64,000 nucleotides of DNA from Haloechinothrix_A salitolerans (GCF_039544105.1 NZ_BAABLA010000107.1), one strand, 5' to 3'; positions 43,705-52,605 are shown, counted from the stretch's first letter. A program made the numbers and translations. Notes: generated by a model not told the origin, from the letters alone.

Positions 43705-44141
43705 CAGGCTGACCCGATCAGCTCGGCGAAGTTGGCCAGCGAATCGTCGAGATTCTTCTTGCCGTCCTTCTCCACGGCCTTGCCGAGCGCACCGACGATC
43801 ATCTGGCCCTCGAACTCGGCGTCGATGGTCGCGGTGGACCCGGTGTCATTCGGGGCGACCTTCAGGTCAAAGCGGACCTTGACGCCCGCCATGCCCGTGC
43901 CCGAAATGGACAGTGCGCTCGGGGCGTCGAACTCATCGACCGTCCACGTGATCGTGTTAGGCATGCCGAGCATCGTGACGACCTCGGTTGCCTGCGCACC
44001 CTGGCTGAACTCGGCGGGAACGTCGCCCTTCCACTTGGTGTGGATGGTCAGCCACTTTTCGAAATTGCTCGGATTGGACAGTTCACTCCAGACCCTCTCC
44101 GGCGATGCGGGAAGCTCGACGGACGCGCTGATCTGACCCAT
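43704..44141 (-). CDS. SRPBCC (START-like) small lipid-binding protein
   Basis: A 145-residue helix-grip protein beginning ISASVELPASPERVWSELS, with the long C-terminal helix NLDDSLANFAELIGSA. Similar to CoxG or polyketide-cyclase-like proteins in fold only. Such proteins hold hydrophobic ligands. Placed second in the beta-oxidation-like operon, it may bind the acyl or sterol-like substrate. No catalytic residues can be assigned. Confidence 0.75.
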   Translation of the reverse strand: MGQISASVELPASPERVWSELSNPSNFEKWLTIHTKWKGDVPAEFSQGAQATEVVTMLGMPNTITWTVDEFDAPSALSISGTGMAGVKVRFDLKVAPNDTGSTATIDAEFEGQMIVGALGKAVEKDGKKNLDDSLANFAELIGSA

Positions 44142-44186
44142 GATGATGCTCCTAACGTGCTGGTTCGATGACTCGCGTTCGTTGCT

Positions 44187-44206
44187 CTAGCGCATCCGTG
44201 CGCTAG
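44187..44206 (-). terminator. Hairpin at the end of the thiolase gene
   Basis: CTAGCGCA (44187-44194) and TGCGCTAG (44199-44206) form a perfect 8-bp stem with a four-base loop; the right arm contains the thiolase stop codon. As it lies inside a probable operon, it may lower expression of downstream genes or stabilise the thiolase mRNA. Confidence 0.55.
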
Positions 44207-45393
44207 CGTTCGGCGCGTTGGTACGCGGTGACGACGGCAGCGCCACCGAGGCCGATGTTGTGCTGCAGTGCGGCGTCTAAGCCGTCCACCTGGCGAGCGG
44301 CCGCGGTCCCGCGGAGCTGCCACGTCAGTTCGGCGCACTGCGCGAGGCCGGTCGCACCGAGCGGATGTCCCTTGGAGATCAGCCCGCCGGACGGGTTGAC
44401 CACCCATTTGCCGCCATACGTCGTCTCACCCGCGTCGATCAGCTTGGGTGCCTCGCCCTCGCCGCACAGGCCGAGCGCCTCGTAGAGCAGCAGTTCGTTG
44501 GCGGAGAAGCAGTCGTGCAGTTCGATGACGCCGAAGTCCTCGGGACCGAGACCCGATTGCTCGTACACGGCGCGCGACGCGCGGACATTCATGTCGTAGC
44601 CGATGATGTTCTTCGCGGTGCCATCGAATGTGGACTCGTTGTCCGTGGTCATCGACTGGCCAACGATCTCGACCGATTTCCCCGCCAGGCCGTGTCGTTC
44701 CACGTAGGCCTCACTGACGAGGATCGCGGCGGCGGAACCGTCCGATGTGGGGGAACACTGCAGCTTGGTGAGCGGGGAATAGATCTCGCGGGAGTTCAGG
44801 ATGTCTTCCAGCGTGTAGACGTCCTGGAACTGCGAGTACGGGTTGTTCGCCGAGTGGCGGTGGTTCTTCTCGCCGATCTTGGCGAAGTGCTCCGCGGTGG
44901 AGCCGTACCGTTCCATGTGCTCGCGGCCGGCCGCGCCGAACATCCACGGCGCGGGCGGGAAGACCGGGTCGTACAGCTCGCACAGCGCCTGGATGTGACG
45001 CATCATCGGCTGTTCCCGGTCGTCGTAGGTGGTGCCGAGCGAACCGGGCCGCATCTTCTCGAAGCCGAGCGCGAGTACGCAATCCGAACGTCCTCCTCGG
45101 ATCGCCTCGGCGGCTAGGTACAGGGCGGTCGACCCGGTGGAGCAGTTGTTGTTGACGTTGACGACCGGTATGCCGGTCATGCCCAGCTCATAGACCGCGC
45201 GCTGCCCCGACGTCGACTCGCCATAGACGTAGCCGACGTAGGCCTGCTCGACCTCGCGGTACGACACGCCCGCGTCGTCCAACGCCTTGGTGCCCGCCTC
45301 CTTCGCGAGCCGAGGGTAGTCGCCGTCCTCGCGACTGCCCGGCTTGTCGAACTTCGTCATCCCCACGCCGACGACGTAGACCCTGTTGGCCAC
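44203..45393 (-). CDS. SCP-X-type thiolase (3-ketoacyl-CoA thiolase)
   Basis: A 396-residue thiolase starting at GTG 45393, with AAGGAG seven bases upstream. The active-site Cys is in VNVNNNCSTGSTALYLA, followed by VLALGFEKMRPGSLG, both nearly as in animal sterol carrier protein X. The later motifs VIELHDCFSANELL and NPSGGLISKGHPLGATG supply the active-site His residues. It lacks the SCP2 domain. SCP-X thiolases cleave branched or steroid side-chain 3-ketoacyl-CoAs. First gene of the unit and divergent from a TetR regulator. Confidence 0.92.
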   Translation of the reverse strand: MANRVYVVGVGMTKFDKPGSREDGDYPRLAKEAGTKALDDAGVSYREVEQAYVGYVYGESTSGQRAVYELGMTGIPVVNVNNNCSTGSTALYLAAEAIRGGRSDCVLALGFEKMRPGSLGTTYDDREQPMMRHIQALCELYDPVFPPAPWMFGAAGREHMERYGSTAEHFAKIGEKNHRHSANNPYSQFQDVYTLEDILNSREIYSPLTKLQCSPTSDGSAAAILVSEAYVERHGLAGKSVEIVGQSMTTDNESTFDGTAKNIIGYDMNVRASRAVYEQSGLGPEDFGVIELHDCFSANELLLYEALGLCGEGEAPKLIDAGETTYGGKWVVNPSGGLISKGHPLGATGLAQCAELTWQLRGTAAARQVDGLDAALQHNIGLGGAAVVTAYQRAER

Positions 45394-45601
45394 TGCGGAT
45401 ACTCCTTCCGCTCGCTGACACCGGTGGGCCACTGCGGCCCATCATGAAGAAACATACATTCAAGCCTGACTGTTTTCTAGAGTCATGCCGCGATTCATCC
45501 ACGATCTTGCGTATCCACGACGCATGAACAGCGAAAATCTGACGGCTATGACCGCGGTCACGGCAAGCGCCGCGCTGAAGCCTGCAAGCGAACGGCGCCA
45601 C

Positions 45602-45629
45602 GTTACAGTCAGTAACGCACGTAAGTTAC
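45602..45629. promoter_or_regulatory. Operator-like repeats between divergent thiolase operon and TetR gene
   Basis: GTTAC-N5-GTAAC (45602-45616) and GTAAGTTAC (45621-45629) form two neighbouring GTTAC/GTAAC dyads just upstream of the TetR ATG at 45640. This is the usual place for autoregulation and control of the divergent operon. Confidence 0.6.
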
Positions 45630-45639
45630 ACTTTGAGGT

Positions 45640-46269
45640 ATGACCAGCAGCGCGACCGGTACCCGCCGCCCGAGGCGCACCCAAGAGGAGCGCAGCGCGA
45701 CGACGCGGCGCGCGCTGCTTGAGGCCACCATCGACGTCCTCGTCGAAGAGGGCTACGCGAACCTGACGACAACCAAGGTCGCCGCGCGGGCCGCTGTTTC
45801 GCGCGGCGCGCAGGTGCACCACTTCCCCACCAAGGCGGCTCTGGTCGGCGAAGCTATCCAGTACCTGATCGGGCAGGTAAGCCAGTCGATGCTGAGCGAG
45901 GTCGGCCAGTTGCCGCCCGGACCGGACCGCGCGGGCGAGGCGCTTGACCTGTTGTGGGACACCTACCGGGGAAAGACGTTCCAAGCGGTCGTACAGCTGT
46001 CCGTCGCGGGCGGGGGCGACCCGGAGATCGACGAGAAGCTCGCCACGCTCAACCAGGTCGTCGCGGACCTGATACGTGGGTCGGTGCCGGTGCTGTTCCC
46101 GCGCGAGGCCAGGCACCCCGACTTCGAGGACGCGCTCTACACGGCGATCAACACCATGACCGGACTGGCGATGAGCCAACGTGTCGCGAAGCTCAGCGAG
46201 GCCGAGGTCGCCGGTCGCTGGCGCCGGACCAAGGCACAGTTACTGCGCCTGATCCAGCTGGAAGACTGA
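45640..46269 (+). CDS. TetR-family regulator divergent from the beta-oxidation-like operon
   Basis: A 209-residue regulator. The DNA-binding part runs EERSATTRRALLEATIDVLV, then TTTKVAARAAVSRGAQVHH and FPTKAALVGEAIQYL. The C-terminal domain is helical without recognisable ligand motif. It faces the thiolase operon across a 246-base gap containing GTTAC/GTAAC dyads, so it probably represses that operon and itself, with an acyl-CoA or a related product as inducer. Confidence 0.88.
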   Translation: MTSSATGTRRPRRTQEERSATTRRALLEATIDVLVEEGYANLTTTKVAARAAVSRGAQVHHFPTKAALVGEAIQYLIGQVSQSMLSEVGQLPPGPDRAGEALDLLWDTYRGKTFQAVVQLSVAGGGDPEIDEKLATLNQVVADLIRGSVPVLFPREARHPDFEDALYTAINTMTGLAMSQRVAKLSEAEVAGRWRRTKAQLLRLIQLED

Positions 46270-46276
46270 CCCGCCG

Positions 46277-46439
46277 CGCGAGTCGCACCTTATCCGGCGC
46301 GAGTCTCACCCCGGCAGCGCAGTTGATCACGTCTACTCGTGTTGTTGTTCGTAGAAGCCGACGAAACGGATATATTCGCGCAACACCGCGAGTAGACCTG
46401 ATCAACATCGCGCACGGCACCGTAAGGGTGCGACTCGCG
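46277..46439. repeat. Nested 163-bp palindromic element between converging genes
   Basis: Several inverted repeats are stacked: outer arms CGCGAGTCGCACCTTA (46277-46292) with 46423-46439, middle arms GTTGATCACGTCTACTCG (46322-46339) with 46389-46406 (one mismatch), then GTGTTG (46339-46344) with CAACAC (46381-46386), and a core TTCGT...ACGAA. The core has an AT-rich GGATATATTC unusual for this DNA. It fills nearly the whole gap between the TetR stop and the PucR stop. It acts at least as a bidirectional terminator and may be a MITE-like element. Confidence 0.7.
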
Positions 46440-46440
46440 G

Positions 46441-47718
46441 CTAGGGCAGGGCACGAGGGCCGAAGCGGTCGGCGAGCAAAAGAGCCAGGTGGAGGCCGAG
46501 AGGATCGGCGTCCAAGGGGTGACCGAGAAGGCCCTCGACCTGACGGAGTCGGTAGAGCACGGTGTTCTTGTGCACGCCGAGCGCGGCCGCGGCCGCGCGG
46601 GCGCCGCCCGCGTCCAGATACGCCAACGCTGTCGTGCGCAGCCGCGCGACAGCGTCGTTGGTCCCGCCAGCCTGGCTGGCACCGCTGTCACCGGCTAGCC
46701 CGCCCAGCGAGCGGCGCACCATGGCGCGCATCGCTTCCTCGTCGGCGGACAGGCAGCTGAGCAGCTCGACGTCGCGGTAGCAGGTGACCGGCTCCCCGCG
46801 CACCGACGCCGCCGCGACCCGCTGGGCCCGCAGTGCTTCCCGATGGCTGGCGCGAAAGCCCGCCAGGCCGCGCGCGGCCGTGCCCACCGCGATCCGCAAC
46901 GAGTCCGACCGGCGCAGCGCGTCCAGTTCGCGCAGCCGATCCAGCGGCAGCTCGCCGCTCCCGGCCAACCACGCCCAGACCACCCGCGCGCTGGAGCGCA
47001 CCGCCAACGGCCGGAGGCACCCCAGAGCCGCGGCGGCCTCCCCCGCCAGCGACTCCAGCTGCTCGCTCGGGTCGGGCTCGCCGGCCGACTCGCGCGCCCA
47101 CAGCACCAGCGCCGTCTGGTGTCGCAGCAGGTTGTGCCCCAGCTGCTCGCTCGCGGCGGAAACGTCGATCGACTCCCCGCGCAGGATGGCGTGCACGGTC
47201 TCCGTCCTGCGCACCAGCGCGCCGCGCAGCCGCCGCTCGCTCTCCTCGGTGTGAGTGTCGACGAGCAGGTCGATGTTGCGCTCCAGCGCGCGGCTGACCC
47301 GTTCCCACAGGAACTCCAGCACCGCCATGCGCAGCTCGGCGTCTTCGATGCGGTCGGTGACGATCCGCATCAACCGCGCCCAGAACACCCGCTGACCGAC
47401 CCGGTACATCCGTAGCAGCAGGCTGACGTCGTGACCACGCACGGCGAGGGTGCGGGCCAACTCGACAGCGGCTGGCGGGAAGGTCATGTCCGCTTGAGGG
47501 TCCTTGGCCGCCTGAACCAAGTACGACCACAACAGGTCGTGCGTGCTGACGTCGAGGTCACGCCGGATGCCGATATCGGCGGCCACCTCGGGCACCTCGG
47601 CGGCGAGCTCGGCGGTCACCTGCTCGGTCAGCTCGCTGACCAGGTCTTCGCGGAGCATCGACGCGGCATCGCGCTCCACCCACTCCAGCACGTCGCGCTG
47701 GCTGATTCGTCCCGCCAT
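46441..47718 (-). CDS. PucR-family helix-turn-helix regulator
   Basis: A 425-residue regulator from ATG 47718; 53 further in-frame codons upstream are unlikely because they overlap the divergent promoter. The first 160 residues are a helical sensor of the RsbRD-like type (SELTEQVTAELAAEVPEVAA). The middle is a GGDEF-like CdaR domain without catalytic residues, and the C-terminal PucR helix-turn-helix is DAGGARAAAAALGVHKNTVL and YRLRQVEGLLG. It is divergent from an SDR-aldehyde dehydrogenase operon, which is its likely target. Confidence 0.87.
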   Translation of the reverse strand: MAGRISQRDVLEWVERDAASMLREDLVSELTEQVTAELAAEVPEVAADIGIRRDLDVSTHDLLWSYLVQAAKDPQADMTFPPAAVELARTLAVRGHDVSLLLRMYRVGQRVFWARLMRIVTDRIEDAELRMAVLEFLWERVSRALERNIDLLVDTHTEESERRLRGALVRRTETVHAILRGESIDVSAASEQLGHNLLRHQTALVLWARESAGEPDPSEQLESLAGEAAAALGCLRPLAVRSSARVVWAWLAGSGELPLDRLRELDALRRSDSLRIAVGTAARGLAGFRASHREALRAQRVAAASVRGEPVTCYRDVELLSCLSADEEAMRAMVRRSLGGLAGDSGASQAGGTNDAVARLRTTALAYLDAGGARAAAAALGVHKNTVLYRLRQVEGLLGHPLDADPLGLHLALLLADRFGPRALP

Positions 47719-47870
47719 CCTGCCGCGCTCCCTTCCGCGATCGGCCCCCGTATTGGCCGCACGGTACAACACGACGAAGGCGATTCGGCCGCTCAGCTCA
47801 AGCGCCTCTCGTGCCATCCCCGCCATACTGCGCGTGACGGGTGACACAGCGGCGGAGAGGCAGAACACCG

Positions 47871-48755
47871 ATGGCACGGACAGCGAAGTCCCCTGCGGCG
47901 ATCAGGAGCCAGCTCCAGGGCAAGATCGTGGCGATCACCGGGGGCGCGCGGGGCATCGGCAAGGCGACGGCCGAGCGGTTCCTCGCCAACGGCGCGACGG
48001 TCGCGATTGGCGATGTCGACGTCGAGCTGGCCGAGAAGACCGCCGTCGAACTGGGCGCACGGCCGGGCGCGACGGTGATCGGGCTGCCACTGGACGTCAC
48101 CGACCGGACGTCGTTCGCCACCTTCCTCGACCAGGTCACCGAGCAGCTCGGCGGACTGGACGTGCTGGTCAACAACGCCGGGATCATGCCGACCGGGATG
48201 TTCCTCGACGAGTCCGACGTGATGACCGACCGGATGATCGACATCAACCTGCGCGGGGTCATCACCGGCAGCAAGCTCGCCGGACAGCGGTTCGCCAGCA
48301 GGCGCACGGGCACGATCGTCAACATCGCGTCGCTGGCGGGCATGACCGCCGAAGCGGGCATCGCGACGTACTGCGGCACCAAGCACGCTGTGGTCGGGTT
48401 CACCGAAGCGCTACGCAGGGAGCTGATGGACAGCGGCGTCAACGTCACCGCGGTGCTGCCCGGCATCGTGCGCACCGAGCTGTCCGCCGGCGCGAATCTG
48501 CCGGGCTGGGCGGAGAACATGACCACCGTCGATCCGGAGGACGTCGCCGCCACCGTCGTCAGGGCCGTGGTCAGCAACAAGGGCAGGCTGACCGTGCCGA
48601 CGTCGTTGACCGCCACGATCAAGTTCATGTCGCTGCTGCCGGAACGGGCGCGCTACGCGTTCGCGCGGGTCACCAAGCTGGACCACGCGTTCAGCGACCC
48701 CGACCCGGCGCAGCGGGAGTCCTACCACCGTCGCATCGTCGGAGGTGCCAAGTGA
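47871..48755 (+). CDS. Short-chain dehydrogenase/reductase
   Basis: A 294-residue classical SDR from ATG 47871 with GGAGAGG upstream. NAD motif TGGARGIGKATAERF, NNAGIMPTG, catalytic Tyr-Lys in ATYCGTKHAVVG. The C-terminal 60 residues (LTATIKFMSLLPERARYAFA) form a hydrophobic extension seen in membrane-associated SDRs of actinobacteria. The stop overlaps the aldehyde dehydrogenase start (GTGA), so alcohol-to-aldehyde-to-acid oxidation is a reasonable joint role. Substrate unknown. Confidence 0.88.
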   Translation: MARTAKSPAAIRSQLQGKIVAITGGARGIGKATAERFLANGATVAIGDVDVELAEKTAVELGARPGATVIGLPLDVTDRTSFATFLDQVTEQLGGLDVLVNNAGIMPTGMFLDESDVMTDRMIDINLRGVITGSKLAGQRFASRRTGTIVNIASLAGMTAEAGIATYCGTKHAVVGFTEALRRELMDSGVNVTAVLPGIVRTELSAGANLPGWAENMTTVDPEDVAATVVRAVVSNKGRLTVPTSLTATIKFMSLLPERARYAFARVTKLDHAFSDPDPAQRESYHRRIVGGAK

Positions 48756-50260
48756 GCATCGAGGTCCGCTCCCCCGCCGACGGCAGCGTGGTCGGTGTCG
48801 TCAAGGATCAGCGGCCGGACGAGGTGGCCGAGACCGTCAACCAGCTACGCGAGCACCAGACGTCCTGGGAGGGCGGCGGTTTCGCCGAGCGCGCCCGCTG
48901 GCTGCGCCGTTACCGCGACTGGCTGCTGGACAACGAGGACACCATCGCGCGCATCCTGCAGTCGGAGACCGGCAAGCCGTGGGCGGAGGCCACCATGGAG
49001 GTGCCGTACGCCGCCGACGTCATCAACTACTACGCCAAGCACGGCGAGCGGTTCCTCACCGACGAAACGCCGAAAGCGCACGGGCCGATGACGCTGACCA
49101 AGCGGCAGCGCGCGGTACACCGCCCGTACCCGGTGGTCGGAGTCATCACGCCGTGGAACTTCCCGGTCGCGCTGTCGCTGATGGACGCCATCCCCGCGCT
49201 GCTCGCGGGCGCTGCCGTTGTGGTCAAGCCGTCCGAGTTCACGCCGCTGGCGACCAGCACGGCGATCGCCGGTTGGGCGGAGAGCGGCGCGCCGCCCGTA
49301 CTGACCTGCCTGACCGGCTACGGCGACACCGGCGCGGCGTTGGTGGACACCGTGGACTACGTGCAGTTCACCGGTTCCACCCGCACCGGGACGGCGATCG
49401 CGACGCGCGCGGCGGAACGACTGATCCCGTATGGACTCGAGCTGGGCGGCAAGGATCCGATGCTGGTGTTGTCCGATGCGGACCTTGACCGCGCGGCGAA
49501 CGCCGCCGTGTGGGGCGGAATCTGCAACTCGGGACAGATGTGCACCTCGGTTGAGCGGATCTACGTCGAGGCCCCGGTGTACGAGGACTTCGTCAACCGC
49601 GTGGTGGAGCGGGTGCGCGAGCTGCGGCAAGGCACGGATGGCGCGGACACCGACGGCTTCCGCTACGACGTCGGCGCGCTCGCGAACCAGGCGCAGGTCG
49701 AGATCGTGCGTCGCCACGTCGATGAGGCGATCGCGGCGGGCGCGAAGGCACTGATCGGCGGAAAGGCCACAGGCACGGGGACATTCTTCGAACCGACCGT
49801 GCTTGTCGACGTCGACCATTCGATGGCGTGTATGCGTGAGGAGACGTTCGGGCCGACGCTGCCGATCATGAAGGTGACCGACGCCGACGAGGCGGTGCGG
49901 CTCGCCAACGACACGCCGTACGGGCTGTCGGCAACGGTGTTCAGCCGCGACACCGAGCGCGGCGAACGGATCGCGCGCAGACTGGAGGCGGGCGCGGTCA
50001 ACGTCAACGACGTCTTCACGAACCTGTTCGCGCTACCGCTGCCGATGGCAGGCTGGAAGCAGTCCGGAATGGGCGCCCGCAACGGCGGCCCGCATGGCAT
50101 CCGCAAATACTGCCGCACGCAGGCGATCGTGTCCTCGCGGGTAGCGCCACGCGCGGAGCCGATGTGGTATCCGTACCGTCCGTTGCGCGGGAACCTGCTG
50201 CGCCGGGTCACCCGGTTCGTGATGGCGCGTGACCTCAAGCGGCGGCTCGGCCTGCGCTGA
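48752..50260 (+). CDS. NAD(P)-dependent aldehyde dehydrogenase
   Basis: A 502-residue ALDH from GTG 48752, four bases into the SDR stop. Motifs: GVITPWNFPVALSLMDAIPA (coenzyme fold), FTGSTRTGTAIA, catalytic Glu in LELGGKDPMLVL and catalytic Cys in NSGQMCTSVERIYVEA. Similar to succinate-semialdehyde dehydrogenases. The C-terminus carries about 40 extra basic residues (PYRPLRGNLLRRVTRFVMAR) that could attach it to the membrane beside the SDR. Confidence 0.9.
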   Translation: MSIEVRSPADGSVVGVVKDQRPDEVAETVNQLREHQTSWEGGGFAERARWLRRYRDWLLDNEDTIARILQSETGKPWAEATMEVPYAADVINYYAKHGERFLTDETPKAHGPMTLTKRQRAVHRPYPVVGVITPWNFPVALSLMDAIPALLAGAAVVVKPSEFTPLATSTAIAGWAESGAPPVLTCLTGYGDTGAALVDTVDYVQFTGSTRTGTAIATRAAERLIPYGLELGGKDPMLVLSDADLDRAANAAVWGGICNSGQMCTSVERIYVEAPVYEDFVNRVVERVRELRQGTDGADTDGFRYDVGALANQAQVEIVRRHVDEAIAAGAKALIGGKATGTGTFFEPTVLVDVDHSMACMREETFGPTLPIMKVTDADEAVRLANDTPYGLSATVFSRDTERGERIARRLEAGAVNVNDVFTNLFALPLPMAGWKQSGMGARNGGPHGIRKYCRTQAIVSSRVAPRAEPMWYPYRPLRGNLLRRVTRFVMARDLKRRLGLR

Positions 50261-50320
50261 GGCATCGGCCCTTCGCGCTATGGTGGGCCGCGAGCGAGGG
50301 CCATCGCGAAGGGACGTCAG

Positions 50321-51529
50321 GTGCGAGTGAACGCCGCGGCAAGTGCGCAAAACGGCTCGGCGCGACCGCGTAACCGTAAGGAAGTCATCTTGCGCACCGC
50401 GACGGAGCACTTCCTGCGCAACGGCTACCACCGGACGTCGATGGTCGACATCGCCGCCACCATCGGCATCACGTCCACCGCGCTGTACCGGCATTTCACC
50501 AACAAGGAAGAGCTGCTGACCCGCAGCGTGCTGGACGGCCTCGACGAAATCATTGAAGGCATCGCGCACACCGAGGGCCTCGACGAGCTGATCGACTCGC
50601 TGGCCCATGGTGCGCTGGCGCATCGTGGCATGTCGGCGTTGTGGCAGCGCGAGTTCCGCTACCTGTCGAAGGACACGCAGGCGCTTGTGATGCGCAAACT
50701 GGTCGGAGCCGCCGCGACCGCGCAGGCGGCGATCGAGCGCGCCAGGCCGGAACTGAGCCACGACGACGCCGAGTTCCTCGGTTGGTGCCTGCTCGCGGTG
50801 TTCGAAAGCGTGTCGCACCACCAGGTCATGTTGCCGGAGGAGGAGTTCCGGGCGCTGCTGCGCGCGGTGGCGCATCGGGTCGCGGCGACCGAACTGCCGG
50901 CCGATGCCACCGCCGACGAGCAGGACTACGCGATCGATCCGGTCATTCCGATGCCACACGAAGCGTCGGGGAGCTCGCGCAGGGACCGGCTGATCGCGGC
51001 GGCGGCGCTGCTGTTCAGCGAGCGCGGCTATGCCTCGGTCAGCATCGACGACATCGGCGCGGCCGTCGGCATCACAGGACCGAGCGTGTACTACCACTTC
51101 CGGCGCAAGTCGGACATACTCGCCGACATCATCGACCGTGCGGCGGCGGCGACCGAGCACTACACCGCCGCTGCCATCGACGACGCGAAGAGTCCGGTGG
51201 ACTCGCTGGAGCGGATGCTGCGGTACTACATCAGCTTCGCGTTCACCCATCGGGATCTCGTGCGTGTCGCGGTGAGTGAACTCACCCACCTACCCGCCGA
51301 CGTCGCGGCCGGGCACCGCACGCGACAGCGCGAGGGGATCATGACGTGGGCGCGGGCGCTGCTCGCGGTCCGGCCTGACCTGGACATCGACGCGGCACGA
51401 GTGGTCGTCCAGGCGGCGATCATGATCATCAACGACGTGGTACGGCTGCCTGGCCTCATGTGGCGCCCCCGTTTGCACGAAGATCTGTTCGCCGCTGGGA
51501 TGGCAGCGCAAGTGACCCAACGCACATAG
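50321..51529 (+). CDS. Two TetR units in one polypeptide
   Basis: This 402-residue protein has two complete TetR-type helix-turn-helix domains. The first is at about 20-65 (MVDIAATIGITSTALYRHF) and the second at about 218-265 (SIDDIGAAVGITGPSVYYHF), each followed by its own helical domain; the linker is near 195-217. A usual TetR protein is about 200 residues and works as a dimer, so here one chain could mimic a dimer or bind two unlike half-sites. GTG start at 50321 behind GAAGGGA. It follows the ALDH gene by 60 bases on the same strand and may control that operon. Confidence 0.88.
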   Translation: MRVNAAASAQNGSARPRNRKEVILRTATEHFLRNGYHRTSMVDIAATIGITSTALYRHFTNKEELLTRSVLDGLDEIIEGIAHTEGLDELIDSLAHGALAHRGMSALWQREFRYLSKDTQALVMRKLVGAAATAQAAIERARPELSHDDAEFLGWCLLAVFESVSHHQVMLPEEEFRALLRAVAHRVAATELPADATADEQDYAIDPVIPMPHEASGSSRRDRLIAAAALLFSERGYASVSIDDIGAAVGITGPSVYYHFRRKSDILADIIDRAAAATEHYTAAAIDDAKSPVDSLERMLRYYISFAFTHRDLVRVAVSELTHLPADVAAGHRTRQREGIMTWARALLAVRPDLDIDAARVVVQAAIMIINDVVRLPGLMWRPRLHEDLFAAGMAAQVTQRT

Positions 51530-51567
51530 AGATTTGGACTTTTTGGGTGTCAGGGCTTTTCTAGATC

Positions 51568-51584
51568 ACCCGAACGGGTACTAT
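51568..51584 (+). promoter_or_regulatory. Dyad and -10-like element upstream of the membrane protein gene
   Basis: ACCCG-AA-CGGGT (51568-51579) is a perfect small dyad that runs into TACTAT (51579-51584), a fair -10 hexamer, about 80 bases before the GTG at 51666. No good -35 is visible, which fits an activator- or repressor-controlled promoter. Support is limited to the pattern. Confidence 0.35.
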
Positions 51585-51665
51585 CTGAGACCTCCCCCCG
51601 ACAGACAAACAGACCACTAGCGGCCATCAACTGGGTTATCGGATGGCCGGACGAGAGGTTCCCGC

Positions 51666-52541
51666 GTGTCTATGAACACGGTTGCACAGCAACGGAATGC
51701 ACGGAAGTACTGCACCGTCGCCGAGCTCGTCGCGCGCGAACGCGCCGCGTACACCCCGTACCGCAGGCCCCGACAGCAACACAGGGAGCGCCAGTTGCAG
51801 CCGGTGACCGAGCTGCTACGGCGCGAGGGTATCGAGTTCGAGGGTGAGGACACCCCGACGCTGGAGATGCCGACCACCAGGATCCACGTCAACCAGCTCA
51901 TGCGGCGCGAAGCCGAGCCTGCGCAGAGCGCGCCGAGGGCCGCCCGCGGCGTTGGTACGAAGGTTGACGCGGCGGCAGGCACCCAGTCGGACAAGCGCAA
52001 GGGCGGCAAGTTCGGTGCCATCAGCAGCGCCGCCGTACTCTGCGGACTCACGGTCGCCGGGCTGATCGCGCTCAAGCCGACCACCGCCTCCGGGCCCGCC
52101 GACACGCTCGCCGACGCCGCGGGCACCGGCGACCGGGTGACAAGCGAGGCTCGGCTGGGCGGCGTCCAGCCGACGAGCACGGTGCTGAACGCCAGCAACA
52201 ACGTCGACACCTCGCAGCGGACCACCGGCGGCGGCGCCGCACAGCAGCAGTCGTCCAGCATCGGCGGCGGCGTGCGGGCGACACAGCAGGCCAGCGAGCC
52301 GACCACGGCGGCGCCTGGACCGAGCAGGACGGTCGCCCCCGTGCCCGCTGAGGAGACGCGGCAGTCGGAGCCGACGTCGCGGCAGAGCGACCCGTCTCAG
52401 GAGAACGAGGACGACGGTGGCCTGATCGACGACACCGTCGACACGGTCGATGACACCCTCGACCCGGTCACCGAGCCGGTCGAGGACACGCTCGACCCCG
52501 TCACCGGCACCATTTCCGGCACCCTCGACCTGCTGGGCTGA
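51666..52541 (+). CDS. Single-pass membrane protein with acidic DTLDPVT repeats
   Basis: A 291-residue protein from GTG 51666 with GAGAGG upstream. The cytoplasmic part (1-115) is basic and contains VAELVARERAAYTPYRRP and VTELLRREGIEFEGED, which recur in a group of Pseudonocardiaceae proteins, as far as I recall. One membrane helix follows a KRKGGK stop signal (ISSAAVLCGLTVAGLIALKP). The outer part is disordered Ser/Thr/Gln/Pro, ending in an acidic repeat of DDTLDPVTEPV and EDTLDPVTG. No enzyme motif. Possible cell-envelope or signalling role; not recognised further. Confidence 0.75.
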   Translation: MSMNTVAQQRNARKYCTVAELVARERAAYTPYRRPRQQHRERQLQPVTELLRREGIEFEGEDTPTLEMPTTRIHVNQLMRREAEPAQSAPRAARGVGTKVDAAAGTQSDKRKGGKFGAISSAAVLCGLTVAGLIALKPTTASGPADTLADAAGTGDRVTSEARLGGVQPTSTVLNASNNVDTSQRTTGGGAAQQQSSSIGGGVRATQQASEPTTAAPGPSRTVAPVPAEETRQSEPTSRQSDPSQENEDDGGLIDDTVDTVDDTLDPVTEPVEDTLDPVTGTISGTLDLLG

Positions 52542-52571
52542 GGCAAGCTAGGGCACACGTCGACGTCGCAC

Positions 52572-52605
52572 TCGGCTCCGTCGCGAGCGATCGCAGCGGA
52601 GCCGA
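52572..52605. terminator. Stem-loop between converging membrane protein and GGDEF-EAL genes
   Basis: TCGGCTCCG (52572-52580) pairs perfectly with CGGAGCCGA (52597-52605); the loop itself can pair partly (TCGCGAGCGATCGC). It lies 30 bases past one stop and 27 bases before the other, so it serves both directions. Confidence 0.75.

Noticed and set aside
47543..50260. A 905-codon plus-strand frame
   Set aside because: Its first 403 codons overlap the divergent PucR gene and the SDR in a wrong frame; only the part from GTG 48752 is a real aldehyde dehydrogenase.
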